The notes under the pieces: generated by a model
What the model was told of the DNA's origin: nothing
Databases searched by the model: none
Seen by the model: the letters and a program-made list of their open reading frames with translations, nothing else
Shown: piece after piece, positions 34,475 to 46,957 of the stretch
Position numbering within the stretch: the first letter of the stretch is position 1
How the letters are laid out: every line of letters starts with the position of its first letter
NCBI GenBank assembly: GCA_021432635.1
Contig: MU270022.1
Location: 248,001-312,000, forward strand
Reading direction: 5' to 3'
Source of the DNA: Thozetella sp. PMI_491
Lineage: Eukaryota > Ascomycota > Sordariomycetes > Chaetosphaeriales > Chaetosphaeriaceae
DNA length: 64,000 nucleotides
Program-made: the position numbers and the translations under genes

Positions 34475-35476
34475 TCATGGCGCTGCCTGGCTGCTGAAGA
34501 AGCCGGGAAAGAGATACTCGACATTCTTGACTGCCTCCGGGTTGCGGCCCTCGGGCTTGGTGCAAAACAGCAGGGCTCCGGTCGAGAAGCCCTCCCAGTG
34601 CTTGGCGAGCACCACATCAGTGTTGTCTTGCTTGGTCAGCTCATCTAGGACGGCGCCGATCAGCCGCTTCGCGTTGACAATGTTAGAGGACATGTACTTC
34701 ATAACCATAGCTACATTGACGTCCTCGGTGGCGTGCCAACTGTCGTAATCGGTCGCCATGCAGATCATCTGGTACGCAAGCTCGGCCTCCCGCGCGAGCT
34801 TGGCCTCAGGCAGCGCGCTCATGTTGATGATAGAGCCGCCCCATGACCGGTACATGTTGCTCTCGGCCCGCGTGCTGAAGGCCGGCCCTTCCATACAGAT
34901 GACGGTGCCTCCAGAGTGCAGCGTCACTCCGTCGCCCTCCATAGCCGCCGCGCAGTTCTGCACAATGGCCGCCAGTTTGCTGTCAAATGGATCGCCGAAT
35001 CCGACATGGCTGACCAGCCCGCCTTCGAAATAGGTGAAGGGCCGGATGCCCTTGGTGCGGTCAATGATCTGATCGGGCAGGACAAAGTCCATCGGTTTGA
35101 TCTCCTCACGCAAGGATCCGACGGCGCTGAAGGCGATAACAGAGCGGACGCCGATGGCACGCAGGGCGGCCATGTTGGCACGGGCGGGGATCTCATGCGG
35201 CGCGTATTGGTGGTATTTGCCATGGCGGGCTAGAAAGGCAATGGGGGTGTTGTTGTGCTCGACGATCAAGATCGGGGCAGACGGTTTGCCCCAAGGCGTA
35301 TCGGGGTTGAGTGCCGCCACAGGGACGAAGCCTTCGATCTGGCTGAGACCAGTGCCGCCGATGACGGCGATGTGGACGGGCCCTAAGGACAATTAATCAG
35401 AAAGAGCTCGGACGGCAGAAAGCTAAGGATGTCGGATGCTTCTATTACGGTCAAAAGTATTCGGAAGCGACGCCAT
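34475..35476 (-). CDS. MEU1: S-methyl-5'-thioadenosine phosphorylase
   Basis: Two exons, complement(34475..35382, 35449..35476), encode 311 residues. Exon 1 is only 28 nt (MASLPNTFD plus one base) and is joined through a 66-nt intron (GTAATA/TTAG) to PVHIAVIGGTGL. The protein has the PNP/MTAP fold motifs: IGGTGL at the phosphate-binding N-terminus, ARHGKYHQYAPHEIPARANM, CMEGPAFSTRAES, and NMSALPEAKLAREAELAY. Length equals the usual family length. It phosphorolyses 5'-methylthioadenosine to adenine and 5-methylthioribose-1-phosphate in the methionine salvage pathway, in cytosol/nucleus. The tiny first exon is chosen because the only other upstream in-frame codon is a non-ATG one that reads into the intron acceptor. 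Confidence 0.93.
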
Positions 35477-36101
35477 CTTGGTCGCGCGTAAGGGAGGAGA
35501 GAAACAAGGCAAGGGTGAAAGGTGGGACGAGCTGGAAGAGATGTCGGTCTAGTACCAGCCAAAAGATACCCTGCCGGAAGCTTGCCTGGTAGGCTGTCGA
35601 GCTACTGGGAACGCACAAGATAAGGGGGCGGCGTCAGCAAGCGGACAGACAACGTCCTGGGCAGCTCAAAGACTGATCCGTGGGTAGCTGGGAGGAGGGG
35701 CTTGAGAAAATTTAACCCCGCCATGCTGGCGATTGCGACAGCAGCCATTGCCCCTCCATCGGAGACATCGGGCGGGCTGCTGCGGCTCCAGTAGGCAGCG
35801 CCGGCTCCACATGGGGCTTGTCCCGCAGCAGGGGCCGATTGGGAAGCCGGCCGGCCGTTGGCTAAGGGCGGTATTTCATACAGAATCTATGTGCCTATCT
35901 AACAGGGAGGTGGCTTCCCTAAACAGAGGCAGGCGTCGCCCTCGAGGTATCCTTAACACGGTGCAACCAGATCGCCCATCCAACTCCCTGCTCCGCCCAC
36001 CTAAAATGAAGACTGAATACACCGGCTCTGCGACGGCCCTCTCACTCCGCACCCCACACTCCTCCCCTTAAACCTTGCCGGGTTCCCACGAAACCGCTGT
36101 C
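35477..36101. other. Intergenic region
   Basis: About 620 bp lie between the start of the phosphorylase gene and the 3' end of MED13. Nothing beyond promoter and 3'-flank sequence was recognised. Confidence 0.5.
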
Positions 36102-39100
36102 TCACATGAGCTGATACAAAGCTCTGGCGCCCTTCTCGGCAGCGGCAACATGCCATGGCCGCACGTCGGTAGCAGGGTCTACCATTCCTCTAACTCTTGC
36201 CAGCGCGCCGAGGCCCCTGAAGTGCGTCAGCATCTCCCGCAGCACGGCCTCGAACATGCGCGGATTGCCCTCGGAGTGCACAATGTTTACTTCCATGACC
36301 ACGGGCGCATCTTCCGGCCTTGGTCCGCCACGCTTGACCAGATACCCACTGACGAGGGACGGGTTAAGGTCGGTCAGCGAGGTCGAGTTGTTGAGGCGGT
36401 GAGCCACCACCATTCCCCAGGTGGCGTCCGTGACGTCCACCAACGTTGTCTCTCCATCCGGCTCAGGCACACTGTTCTCGCCGCCAGGGGTAGTGGCGGT
36501 GACACCAGGGGTAGCTCCCATGGGCGTTGACGGATTACCACTCTGATCTGGCGAAACGATCGACATGGGCTGGGGGGTGGACACCGGTGTACTATAGAAC
36601 GTCGATGGTGCTGTGAGTGGGATCCTGACAAGCGGGGGTATGAGCTGCAGCGAAGGCCTCGTGTCCACCGCGAGGAGTGTCAGGGAGACGGTGGCCTTCG
36701 ACTCCGTCTGGGCGAGCTGGGTCCAGAATTCGGCCTCTGCCTGGTCCATTGGCCCACACTTGGTGATGATGACCCGCCAATGCACCTTCCAGATCGAAAT
36801 CAGATCATGAGTTGTCTCCCAGATTTCATGAGCAATGTCGTGGAAGGAGGTAGAAGGAGGTTTCCCTCTTCGGGCCAGGCAGTATGATGCCGTCATTTGC
36901 TTGCTCCCCTGGTTGTCCGTCCAGGCGGCCGTGACCCATCGTTCGTCCACGCTCAGGGCGTACGCAATATGCACGCACGATTTTTCGTGCAGAAGGCTTG
37001 CGGACGGGATGGTGGTAAGCTTAAAGTCAATCACCCGAGGCAAGGGCTCCTCAAGCCGAATGGCCGGGGCCGGCATAGGCCCTTCGAACAGCGTACAGCG
37101 GTCATAGACCTCCACGCACAGCCTAAACGAGTCTCGTGGCGTCAGTACCACCATGGTGGTCTCCGATGCGACCAAGTTCATGGGCACAAGCTGCAGTACC
37201 AGCTCGTTGGTAACCTGCTTCTTCCGCTCAGAAAGAGCCCTCTTGTACTTCTCAAAAAGTTCTTGGAAGGCCGAGCAAGAGTCGACAATAAGCCCCGGAG
37301 TGTCCGGATCGTAGATGAAGAATACGACAAAGTTTCTCTCTGTGTATGTCGACGCTGCCAGTGCCTGACCCAGCCTCGTCATCTGGTCTAATAGGTTTGA
37401 GGCAGCTCGGGGCACGACGAACCCATGGCTCGAGGGCTCCAGTACGGTGTCGTAAGGCACTAAGCCATTGTCGATGCCGCCGGAAGTGGACATTCGGTCG
37501 AACGTTCCAAGCTTCATCGTCTCGTATGAGCTTCGGATGCCATCAAGAAAGTCACTTGCGCTGGACTGCACCCCCTCCCAGCCCGGAAAGACGCATAGCG
37601 ACACGATGTCCTTGCCTCCTTCAGCCGGGCCGAGGCCTAGGCTTTCCCAGAATGCCACGGCGGATGGCAGGAGCGAGATCTTATTCTCAAACCGGCGCAC
37701 CTCCACGTGGGGTGCCGGTATTGAGAATATGTTTGGCCTCACAAGCTCTTGGCCCGCCGGTCTTGGGGCTGTTCGAGCTGGCTGTCCGAGGAGAGGAACA
37801 TCCTGGGCTTCAATCAACGGCCGAAGTTGGCATTCAGCTGCGCTTCCTAGAGCCTTGGGAAGAGCGTATCTTAATCCTTGCATGGAGTGGCGTACGGCGC
37901 TCATGAGCGTCCTCCTCACTTCTTGTGGCTCGCTCCAAAGGGTGGGCGAGAAGAGCTTCAAATCGCCGGTCACAGCCTGTTCTGTGAGGATCTGAGCAAT
38001 TGTAATGCAGTCTTCGTCCGCACGGGATAGCTGGAATGGAACCGGGTCCGGATCCGCGAAGTATTTCGCTAGTGATAGCTCCGGATTTTCGGGGATCGAT
38101 AGGCGCGAAAGGTCAATGGACCCGTACGCTGGCATGTCCGCAGTTGCATTTTCCAAGTCCTTGAATGAGGCAGCCATTGAGATTACATCGTCGTCCGCTC
38201 GCCTCCTGACCACTCCGGATATTGCAGGCGAGGATGGCTCGTCGCTCGTGTCGCTCGTGTCGTCCTGATCCGACACTAGGCTAACGTCATCCGCATCTGA
38301 AGGTGGATCGTCACGCCTCATGAAGTTGTGTTGCGGGGAGTTATGTTCGAGATTGCCGGTGATCTTGGCCATGAGCGAGCCGAGGCCAGTCGACAATTCT
38401 TTTGGATATTTTTTATATCTTGAGGCAAGCGGTCCTCCACTGTCGAAAGAGCCATCTTTCTTGCTCCTATCTAGAGGAAGGGTAGGGTTGAACTGACCTT
38501 TCCCCTGGTATTTCTTGTTCGTAAGGGAGAGGGCTGGGTCAAACTCGACCCTCTCAAAGACACTGCCTCGCCGGGGTGGCGCGTTGGTGTCCTTGGAATC
38601 CGGGGTTGCTGCCGGTAGTCCTCGGAGTGATGCCCGGATTCGCTTGTATACAGTGTCCGCGTTGAACGGGCTTGAATGCCTTTTGATACCAACGGCCGTA
38701 TTAGTGTGAAAATTTTCGGCGTTGAGCTGCTGGCGGTTCTCGATGAGACTGCTCCGCGCATGCTTCAGTTCTGGTTTCGTAAATTGAGGGGACGCCGGGC
38801 GGCTCTCCGGCTTGCTCTCGGGTTCAGGGGCTGGCTCAAGGACCGGCTCAGCTGCAGTCTCGGGGAGGCCAGTAGACATTTCGATATCATCAAGCGCGGC
38901 TAAGTCTAGGTTATCACCATCTGGTTCTTCGTCGAAGAAGTTGAAATCGGCATCAGTAAGTTCGTTTGATTCGAAAACGTCCTCGTCGAGGTCTCCGAAG
39001 AGGTTCTCCCCCTCTAGAAATGCCACATTCTGCTGCTCACGCTTCTGGTCGGCACCTTCCCAGTTGTCGTCAAAGGCGTCTTGGGGAGGAGGAGCGGGGT

Positions 39101-40676
39101 TTGCTGGGGCATCAGCATCAACCATAGTCGTGGCAGTTGGATGGTTTCCCGGGCTCGAGAGAGTCCCGTCGAATGAAGGGGTAACGCCTGGCTGTACTCC
39201 GCCCGGAGGAGTTGGATACATGGCGCCGGCCGCGGAGGCTGTCGTTTGGTTGGCAGGCCCTCTTAGTTGAAGGGGCGAATACCCACTAGTCAGTAGACTT
39301 GCCCCTTCGCCCTCGCCAGCTTCCAGAGCACTCGCAGCCTCTCGTTCTCTCTTTTTCTTGGAGAGCTGCTCCCGCTCCGGTGCCCCAAGGAGCCAATCTC
39401 TTGTGAAGCCCAGAGGGTCAAGGTTCTTGCCCTCAGCTGCGGGCAACGTCTTCCTCAAAGACCGCCTTGTCTTCCCAAAGCAAAGCACCGCAGGCCAGGG
39501 GGCAATGGGACCGTTCGTCGACATTGGAGTCCTCCTGCCGTCGGTCCTGTGGTCGTACAGTTTCCTCGGGATAAAATGTATATTGAGCCATGAACACCCG
39601 TCAAGCAGAGAAGCAGACATGCCACGCATCTGCAGAAGCCTAGAACATGTGGTTCTCCACTGAGCGAATCGATCACTAGGCTCTGCTCGATACCTACTAA
39701 TTTGGGTGTCTGGTGACTGGACCATTGCGCTGTCGCCGTCAATCACCACGCTTGAGAAGGTGGCGAAAGCACCCATGGGAGCTGTGAGCACTGAGGAGCC
39801 CCCAGGGAGGTGTAGGCGGGAGGATTCCGCTAACGACACGAGGCCTTGGGCGAGGGACACGCTCAACGAGATCACAAAGGTTCCCGTGGTAGTCAGGTAC
39901 GCCCGGAATGTAGCCAGTGCCGAGGTGGGTGAAGACGGGTCGGAGCCAGCATAATCAGGCTGGAATACCTTCGAGGTGAGGAGAACTGTCCGATGATTCA
40001 GAGGTATTGCACCGAGTTGATGGCAGAAACCGGCTGACAGGGACGAAAGCACAGCCGTGATAAAAAACTCGTGGATCTCTCGTATCGGTACCGAGCCGTA
40101 GCCCTTGATTTCGGGAGTTGGGTTCAGCCCAACCTTTGTATCTAGGTCCATTTGGCCACTTGCGAGAGCGCCGGAGGCGCCGATGGCGCTGGCGCTTGTT
40201 GCCTGCGCGTTCTTTGCCGGCATGTCCAAAGCGGAGCCGCTTGATGTCGAGCTGCTCGGGGTATTGATAGAGTTGAAGCCGGGTGGTCGGTTCAGTAGAC
40301 TTGAGGGTTCAAAGCGTCCTTCTTCAACAAGCTGCAACCGATATCCGCAAACCTCAATGGTCGTGTCGAGGCCAAGCTGCTCTGGTTGGCTGGGTGAGGA
40401 GTCATCCTTCCCAGCGAGGTAGAAGCACCAGATGCCGCGACGCACGGCGTCCATGTATACGAGCTGGCCATCGTTGCGCAGCGCTTCCTCCACATCTGAC
40501 GCTGCAAAAGTATATGCGGAGGATGGCGCCGCGACCGGCGCGTAGATGCGATAGGCGATGGACGAGAGGTTATTCTAGAAGGCAAATCGGTTAGCGTTGG
40601 GCATGCCATGGGTTGGCCGCCTCGGCTGGAGACATACAATCAAGAGCGTATTCGTATCATATTCGCCAGCATCCAT
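36102..40676 (-). CDS. MED13: Mediator complex subunit 13 (kinase module)
   Basis: Two exons, complement(36102..40574, 40638..40676), encode 1,503 residues. Exon 1 (39 nt, MDAGEYDTNTLLI) joins NNLSSIAYRIYAPVAAPSSA through a 63-nt intron (GTATGT/TCTAG). The N-terminal domain (VEEALRNDGQLVYMDAVRRG, IWCFYL) is typical of fungal Med13/Srb9/Ssn2. A disordered, acidic middle follows (FDDNWEGAD, FGDLDEDVFESNELTDADFN), which is the conserved region ahead of the MID domain, and then the PIWI-like C-terminal half. The protein links the Cdk8-cyclin C kinase to core Mediator in the nucleus and modulates RNA polymerase II transcription. It is transcribed divergently from ENP2. Length is normal for filamentous fungi. 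Confidence 0.9.
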
Positions 40677-41577
40677 GTCGTAGGCTGTTTATCATGGGCT
40701 CCTACTGGAAACACGCGTCTATTGGGCTCCTGGAGCGAGGCCGTCGTCAAGGAGGGGTTCCGTCACCAACTGGCGCATACGCATCGAGCGTGGTGGTTCG
40801 GAAGGACGGGGGCGGGACGAGAGCGCGCTGAAATCGGCAGATAACGATAGGTTGTGGGCGTGGGTAGGTTTCTTTGGTTAGGAGTGCGGAACTCCATCGC
40901 CGCAGCACATGCGACGGGCGATTACGAAGAGATGGCTGAAGGCATTCGCGGAGAAGGCGAGGCGATGCCGACTTCCAAGGAGCAAGGAACGATAGCCCGG
41001 GCCGGGGAATCAGCTCAATCGATGCGTATCCTGTTATTATCGGTCTCTCTCAGCGAAAATCCCAATAGCACGCCGGTCCAGAACCGCAGTTTCAGGACGT
41101 TGAGGGTCGTCGAGGTCGGGGGCGCCGTCGAGACCGTCGTCCTTGGGCTAGTTGAGCTTGGGGCAGGTGGTCGCGTTCGCACAATGGATGGCTGCTGGCC
41201 CTTTTCTCATCCTTGTCTGGAAAGCACCTCACTAAAACAAGGGTTCGGATAGGCCTGGCCTACAGAAGGGTGGGTCACCAGAGGCTTCGACGATAGCGGG
41301 CCAATCACTCCGTCTCTCCGTTTCCGAGCACTGGGCGCCCAGTGGGGGTGTACTTCTTTCTGGGGGACGGCGGATTTTCTCTTCAGCCGGGGGGGGGAGG
41401 TGAAAGGGATGGGGGACCGGTGGAGACTCGGTTCTTATCTTATCGAGAGGTCCCACTTAATTTTTCCTCTGTCGGCCGCCAAAAAGATCCCCGCCAAAAG
41501 CTTTCTCTCGTGCCCGGGGACTCTGCTTCTTTTCCACAGTCTCCAATCCGACCAGAAACGGAAGCACCTGCGTCACG
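40677..41577. promoter_or_regulatory. Divergent MED13/ENP2 promoter region
   Basis: The 901 bp between two outward-facing start codons must hold both promoters and leaders. No supported coding sequence was seen. A G-rich run lies at about 41390-41400. No specific factor site is claimed. Confidence 0.55.
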
Positions 41578-43788
41578 ATGAAGTTGACGAAGTCCGGAGA
41601 AGTGTCTGTGTACACTGTCTCTGGAGCTAATGTCGCACGACCACTCCCTGACTGGCTGATCCGGCGCCGAAAGAGAAGCTTGAAGAACGATGCCGAGTTT
41701 CAAAACCGAGTCGAGCTTCTACAAGACTTTGAGTTCCCAGAAGCGAGCAACTGCGTGCGCGTGAGCGAAGATGGCAATTGGGTCATGTCAACAGGCACAT
41801 ATAAGACGGCCATACACGTTCACTCTACGGCCGATCTCGCCCTTAGTTATGAGCGTCATACCACTTCCGAGAACCTCACTTTCCTCTTCCTGTCCACCGA
41901 TGCCTCCAAGAGCCTTCACCTCCAGGTGGATCGATCTCTCCAGTTCCATACGCTTGCTGGATGTGTATACGACCTCAAAATACCGCGATTCGGAAGAGAC
42001 TTGGCATATGCTCGAGACCAAACCGAGGCCTTAATACCTTCAGTCGGTCTGGCATCGGATGGGTCGGGGCTTGGCGAGGTTTTCAGACTCAACCTCGAGA
42101 GAGGGCAGTTCATGAAATCATACCAGGTTGATGTCGGAATGGATGAGGTTAGCAGTGGATTGCAAGGTAGCATAGGAGTTGGCGCGTATGTCCCGCTGCG
42201 TCCCAGCCCAACCACGGTCCAGGTTACTGACTAGGCTATAGGGTTAACGTTGCCGCCATCGCGGAAAGAACACATGGTCTGGCTGCCTTTGGGACGTCGA
42301 TCGGCTCCATTGAGTTCTTTGACCCAAGTATGTAGCCCTTTTTAGGCTTGAATCAGATGACGAAAACTGACCGCTTCAGGAACCAAGTCCAGGGTTGCCA
42401 CCCTCGGAAGCCAGGAAGGAGAAATTACGGCGCTGGATTTCAGCCCTTCTGGCCTCACGCTTGCCACTGGCTCTAGTACCGGTGTTGTCAAGATTTTTGA
42501 CCTCCGACGCCCCCAACCGCAGCTCCAGCGAGACCACGGCAGTGGCTTCCCTATTAAGAGCCTCAAGCACGTCACCACAGCCTCTCAGGAAAAGTTGATT
42601 CTCGCCGCCGACAAGAGCACTATAAAGCTCTTTGACGAGCAGCGAGGTGACATATTTTGTTCAATCACCCCATTAGTTGACATCAACCACGTCGAGATGA
42701 TTCCTGATACGTAGGTGACCCTGCTCCTGGTAGGTTCTGCTTCTTACTGACGAGCCTTCAGAGGCATGATTTTCTCCGCAAATGAAGGCAGCCCCATGCA
42801 TACTTGGTTTATTCCCTCCCTTGGTGAGTCACCAATACGCAGATTCTAAATAGGTCAAGGGGTATTGACCGATTTCCAGGGCCGTCCCCCCGATGGTGCT
42901 CCTTCCTCGACAGCATGGCAGATGAAATGGAACAAGAAGCCCAGACCGAGGTGCGTTTAAAGAATAACACGCTCTTTATACCTGCCACTGACCACTGCCA
43001 CGTAATAGACTTTCGACAACTACAAATTCCTCACACTGCCCGAGCTCAAGTCCCTCAACTTGTCGCACTTGGTAGGCAACAGCTCGTTACTCAAGCCTTA
43101 CATGGGCGGGTTCTTCATAAACCAGAAGCTTTACGAGCAGGCCCGCTTGATCGCCAACCCATTCATGTGGGAGGAAGAGCGTGCGAAACGCGTCAAGGAA
43201 AAGATCGAAAAGGAGCGTGCTACGCGTATCAGGGGCAGCAAGAAAGTCAAAGTCAACCAGAAACTCGTGGACAAGCTGCTCAAAAAGCAGGAGAAGAGAG
43301 GGAATGTGGATACCGAGGCAGGCATTTTGGGAGACTCCCGGTTCAAGTCGCTCTTTGAGGATGAGGAATTCGCCGTGGATGAGACGAGCAGGGAGTTCAA
43401 GGCCCTCAACCCCAGCACTAAAGTTTCAGGCCCAGGAGAAGACCAGAGACCCACCCGCTATCGCGGGTCCGACGAATCCGACTTCGACGACAGTGAAGAA
43501 GAGGAGGAAGATGACGACATTCGGCCTCCAAAGAAATCTAGAGATGGCGACGTCGTTATGCGGGTATCTTCGTCGAAAGGTGCTAGCGGCGGATCCAAGG
43601 ACACCGCCCTGGGATCTCGGCACCAGAAGAGCAAGAGGATCAGCAGGTCACAGCAGGACATGGTTGGCGAGAAACACATCACATTTATGCCAGAATCTAA
43701 GAAGAAGGCCCCAACAAAGCCTTCGGCTCCAATGCGGCGTTCCGAAAGCAGGCGCAGTGCGAGCAGTAATACCTTCAGGAAACTATGA
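41578..43788 (+). CDS. ENP2: WD-repeat ribosome biogenesis factor Enp2/NOL10
   Basis: Six exons, 41578..42185, 42242..42327, 42380..42710, 42762..42823, 42880..42950 and 43009..43788, encode 645 residues. All five introns are 51-58 nt with canonical ends. The N-terminus LPDWLIRRRKRSLKND with LLQDFEFPEASNCVRVSEDG is diagnostic of the Enp2/NOL10 family. A WD40 propeller follows (VATLGSQEGEITALDFSPSG; KLILAADKSTIKLFDEQR). Then comes the C-terminal NUC153-type motif DSRFKSLFEDEEFAVDE (about residue 491) and a charged, lysine-rich tail with acidic clusters. Enp2 acts in the nucleolus in the small-subunit processome for 18S rRNA maturation. Its neighbour MED13 is divergent and functionally unrelated. 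Confidence 0.93.
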
Positions 43789-43940
43789 ACACACATCCCG
43801 ATTATCCGCTGGAAGGCTCGGTATTATAATACATGAAGCAAAACTGGTGGTATCTTCAACTCATATCCTTCGTTTTGACGGTCATTTGCCGCCTCTCGCC
43901 GGTCTATGTCATCTAGACCCTTGTTTGTATACCTCGTGCT

Positions 43941-44489
43941 TCATTTGCGGCTGAAGTTGCCTCTCTTAGGCCTGGTCGTGTTCGCTCCCTTCTCGAGGTC
44001 CAGCTCTAGATGTTCGGGCTTGATCCTCGGTGTCGGAGGGACATCGTTGAGCTTCATGCCCCGGCCTCCTCGAGACCGGCCACTCGATTCCTTAACGGAC
44101 TTGGGGAACTCGCTTCGCCTTGGTGTGAGGGCTGTGACCACCTTCCTAGCGGACCTCCTGAGCGTTTCCTTGATCGTCCACTCCCTCTTCTTGGCAACAT
44201 AGAACAGAACCGAGGTTGAGACTGTGGTATGTCAGCATCGCAGCCACCTTGGACTTGGTGGGAAGGGCGGCATACTTCCAAGAATCGCAATGATAACAAC
44301 TACGATGATGATGGCAACCAGCGCGCCGCGGGATATCTGGACGCTTCCATCACTCGTTCCAGATGCACCCTCGATGGTGCCGTCCCCACTGCCCGGGCCT
44401 GAGTTGGCAGTACCGGTGGCCGGGTCCTGCCCGCCTGTGTAAGGCTGTTCTGTAGCGAGCGGGAAGTACGCTGAGCTAGTGGATGCCAT
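43941..44489 (-). CDS. Small single-pass membrane protein
   Basis: Two exons, complement(43941..44221, 44276..44489), encode 164 residues, with a 54-nt intron (GTATGC/CACAG) falling inside the membrane segment. Residues 1-50 are Ser, Thr and Gly rich. A strong hydrophobic helix follows (ALVAIIIVVVIIAILG, continuing STSVLFYVAKKREW after the splice). A basic tail of about 80 residues contains RRSARKVVTALTPRR and ends RPKRGNFSRK. The layout is that of a type I/III surface protein with a cytoplasmic basic tail, as in Mid2/WSC-like sensors, but no cleavable signal peptide or cysteine-rich domain is present, so no family is assigned. It is tail-to-tail with ENP2, only 152 bp apart. Confidence 0.75.
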
Positions 44490-46957
44490 GGTGTCGGGTT
44501 ACTTCGTTCCACGAAGAGGTTGCTTGAACTCAGCGGCAGATCGGGCAACGGGATGGATTTGGAATGAGACGTGCGGAATAAAAGACAACGAGAGCCAACC
44601 GCTTCCAAGCTCACAGCAATGTCGGACGATATGAAGCAGAATTTGGAAAGACAGCAGATATTGTCAACGCCGCAGAGAGGCGCCAGGCCGGTATTTAGTC
44701 CTTCGCAGTAGCACCCTAATGCCCGGCCGTCGCCCCCCCTCGGCCCCACAACGACGGCCTACAGGCTTCCCCTGCGCCTCTTTGTTGTTCCCTTTGCACC
44801 GTTCACGGTCGCCCAGATTGTGACCGCATGTGCTGTATGTGTGATGAGCCCTCCTCCCACCCACTCTCGGCACGCCCAAGGCCCGCCAGGTACTTGCAAC
44901 GTTGTGGGTAATCCGAGATCGTTATTGGTGCCGCAGGTGAAGACCTTTCTGATAGGCTCTTAGCAGGGCTCCTATGATTGTTGCTATTGGCGATTGTCCC
45001 CTTCGAAGCGCCGAGCATGCGGTGCCGAACGGAGGAGAGCCGCAGAGTGGATGGTGGAACTGGCCAATCGCGATGTAAGACAAGGGGTTGGGCGGCAGTC
45101 AAAGCTCCTAGCGGATCACCATCGTCACATCCTCGCCAGGGGTCCTAGCCCCCGCAGCCAGCCGCCGTCGTGCCGCCGTCGTGCAGCCTGCAGCCCCACG
45201 GGCTCAATTTAGATGTACGGAGGTACTGTATGTGCCGCCGTCGTGGAGGGGGCCAACACTGGGCGCCGTAGCCCCCAAAAGCACTCTCTAGCTGCCGTCC
45301 CCCTCATTGTAAGCGGGATAAGGTAGTGCTGCATTATGATACAGTACGACCATGGCTGACTTTCGGTCGAAAACGGCACTCGCCACTAGTCCGCCCGGGC
45401 AGATACATGTTCACATCACTTGCAGATGCAGCGTGACAGCGGCACCCTGTTCCCAGCTGTCTCTAAACCGATTTGGTGTCGGGTTCTTCCATAGTATGTG
45501 ATACTTAGCTCGTATCAGCCCAATATTCTCCTATCACTTGGTACCCTTGTCAAGACAAACCCTTTCTTTATGGTAACAGCGAGTCTCGACCTCACTCATG
45601 CGACCTCGTACGTACAACACAAACTTCCCTCTCAGTCGCGTGCCCGCACTCCCCTATCACCTCGTCGCTTTGTCTTCGGCTTGCGGAAGGACTTTGCTCG
45701 TCTTCAGCGTCCCAATATTAGACAGCGTAAAACGGCAGGCCGGGCAGATCCGCAGATGGGTGGTGCTGCGTGGCTAGTTCTATTTACGGCCTACGGGCGG
45801 TGTCACCACGACTCCGCACGATATCGTGCCTGAGACTTCTATACTAGCTGCCCCCAGTCAGGAAACAATACTCCCTGTTGTATTTTAAGACCACCTCACC
45901 TTTACTCGCCCGCTGTCACTGGGGTCTAAATTCACCTCGTCTGAGGATGCACAGGCTGTCCGCCTATAATGTGCACGCTAGTAGACCCAACACAAGACAC
46001 CGCACGTATTTAAAGGTCGTCTAGGCCCCAGGCGGCCAGTCAATTCATCTCGCTTTGGGCCGCGCCCGCGGATGCTACTACTTCCGGATTATTTACAGGA
46101 GCCAGCTGCGTGGGTTGTCAAGTAATCCGGCTGCACCTCCTCGGCAGTCATCAGCAATGGTTTCAAGAGCAGACGATCACCATAATCCAGGTAACGAGAC
46201 GCAGAGACAGCCTGCGGTCCGATGGATGGCCCAAACCCTCCCCAGACAGAATATGGACCCATTTTACCCCACAACAGACTCCAAAGCTCCACGGGCACTT
46301 GGGAAGTCATTTCATATTAGTCCTATTGACCCTACCATCCACACAAGACTAAACAGGAGGGCCGGGTCTTTACGATGCCACTATCTCCATGAACATTGCT
46401 TTCTACCACTGATCGCCTCTCAGGGGGGGGCTGGTCTGGCCGTTGCGCTCTGGCTGCCGCGAGTCCGCCACTCTGTATCCATATATCTAGGGCTTAGGAA
46501 GAGGTATCAGAGCCGAAGCTAATTGTTTGGTGGCTTCTCATCATTCCTTACCACACCTATGCGCTCCTCTAAGACTGACCTTGACCAATATGCTGCCCAA
46601 GTGGGTAAACGCAAGCCCGCAACGCCTTCAATGGCTCACGGGGGGCAGAGTCGTGACTGCCTCGCCTGTCAGTTCCAGTAAAATAGTTTTTTTTTCCCCT
46701 AGAAAACAAAATCCACCAGGCAGTTTCACAGCTGAATTTGAAAAAAAAATACCTTCGACTGTCTCTCTTCTAGTCGAAAAACACTGAAGGATCTCGGTTA
46801 AAGTCCTGATTCGACAGCAACAGTGTTTCCCGACCGGTTGTGACTTTGACCTTGAAGCATCAAAATCTATCCTCTTTCCGCCCTCTAATTGAGTGTGCCA
46901 TTGTTCTTTATCCCATCGCCACGCTGTATTCGGACGGAGATCCTGCAATCCTTAAAT
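44490..46957. other. Intergenic region
   Basis: About 2.5 kb hold the upstream regions of the small membrane protein and of the large coiled-coil gene. Short frames in several phases occur without family resemblance. T- and A-rich runs lie near 46680-46750. Confidence 0.5.
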
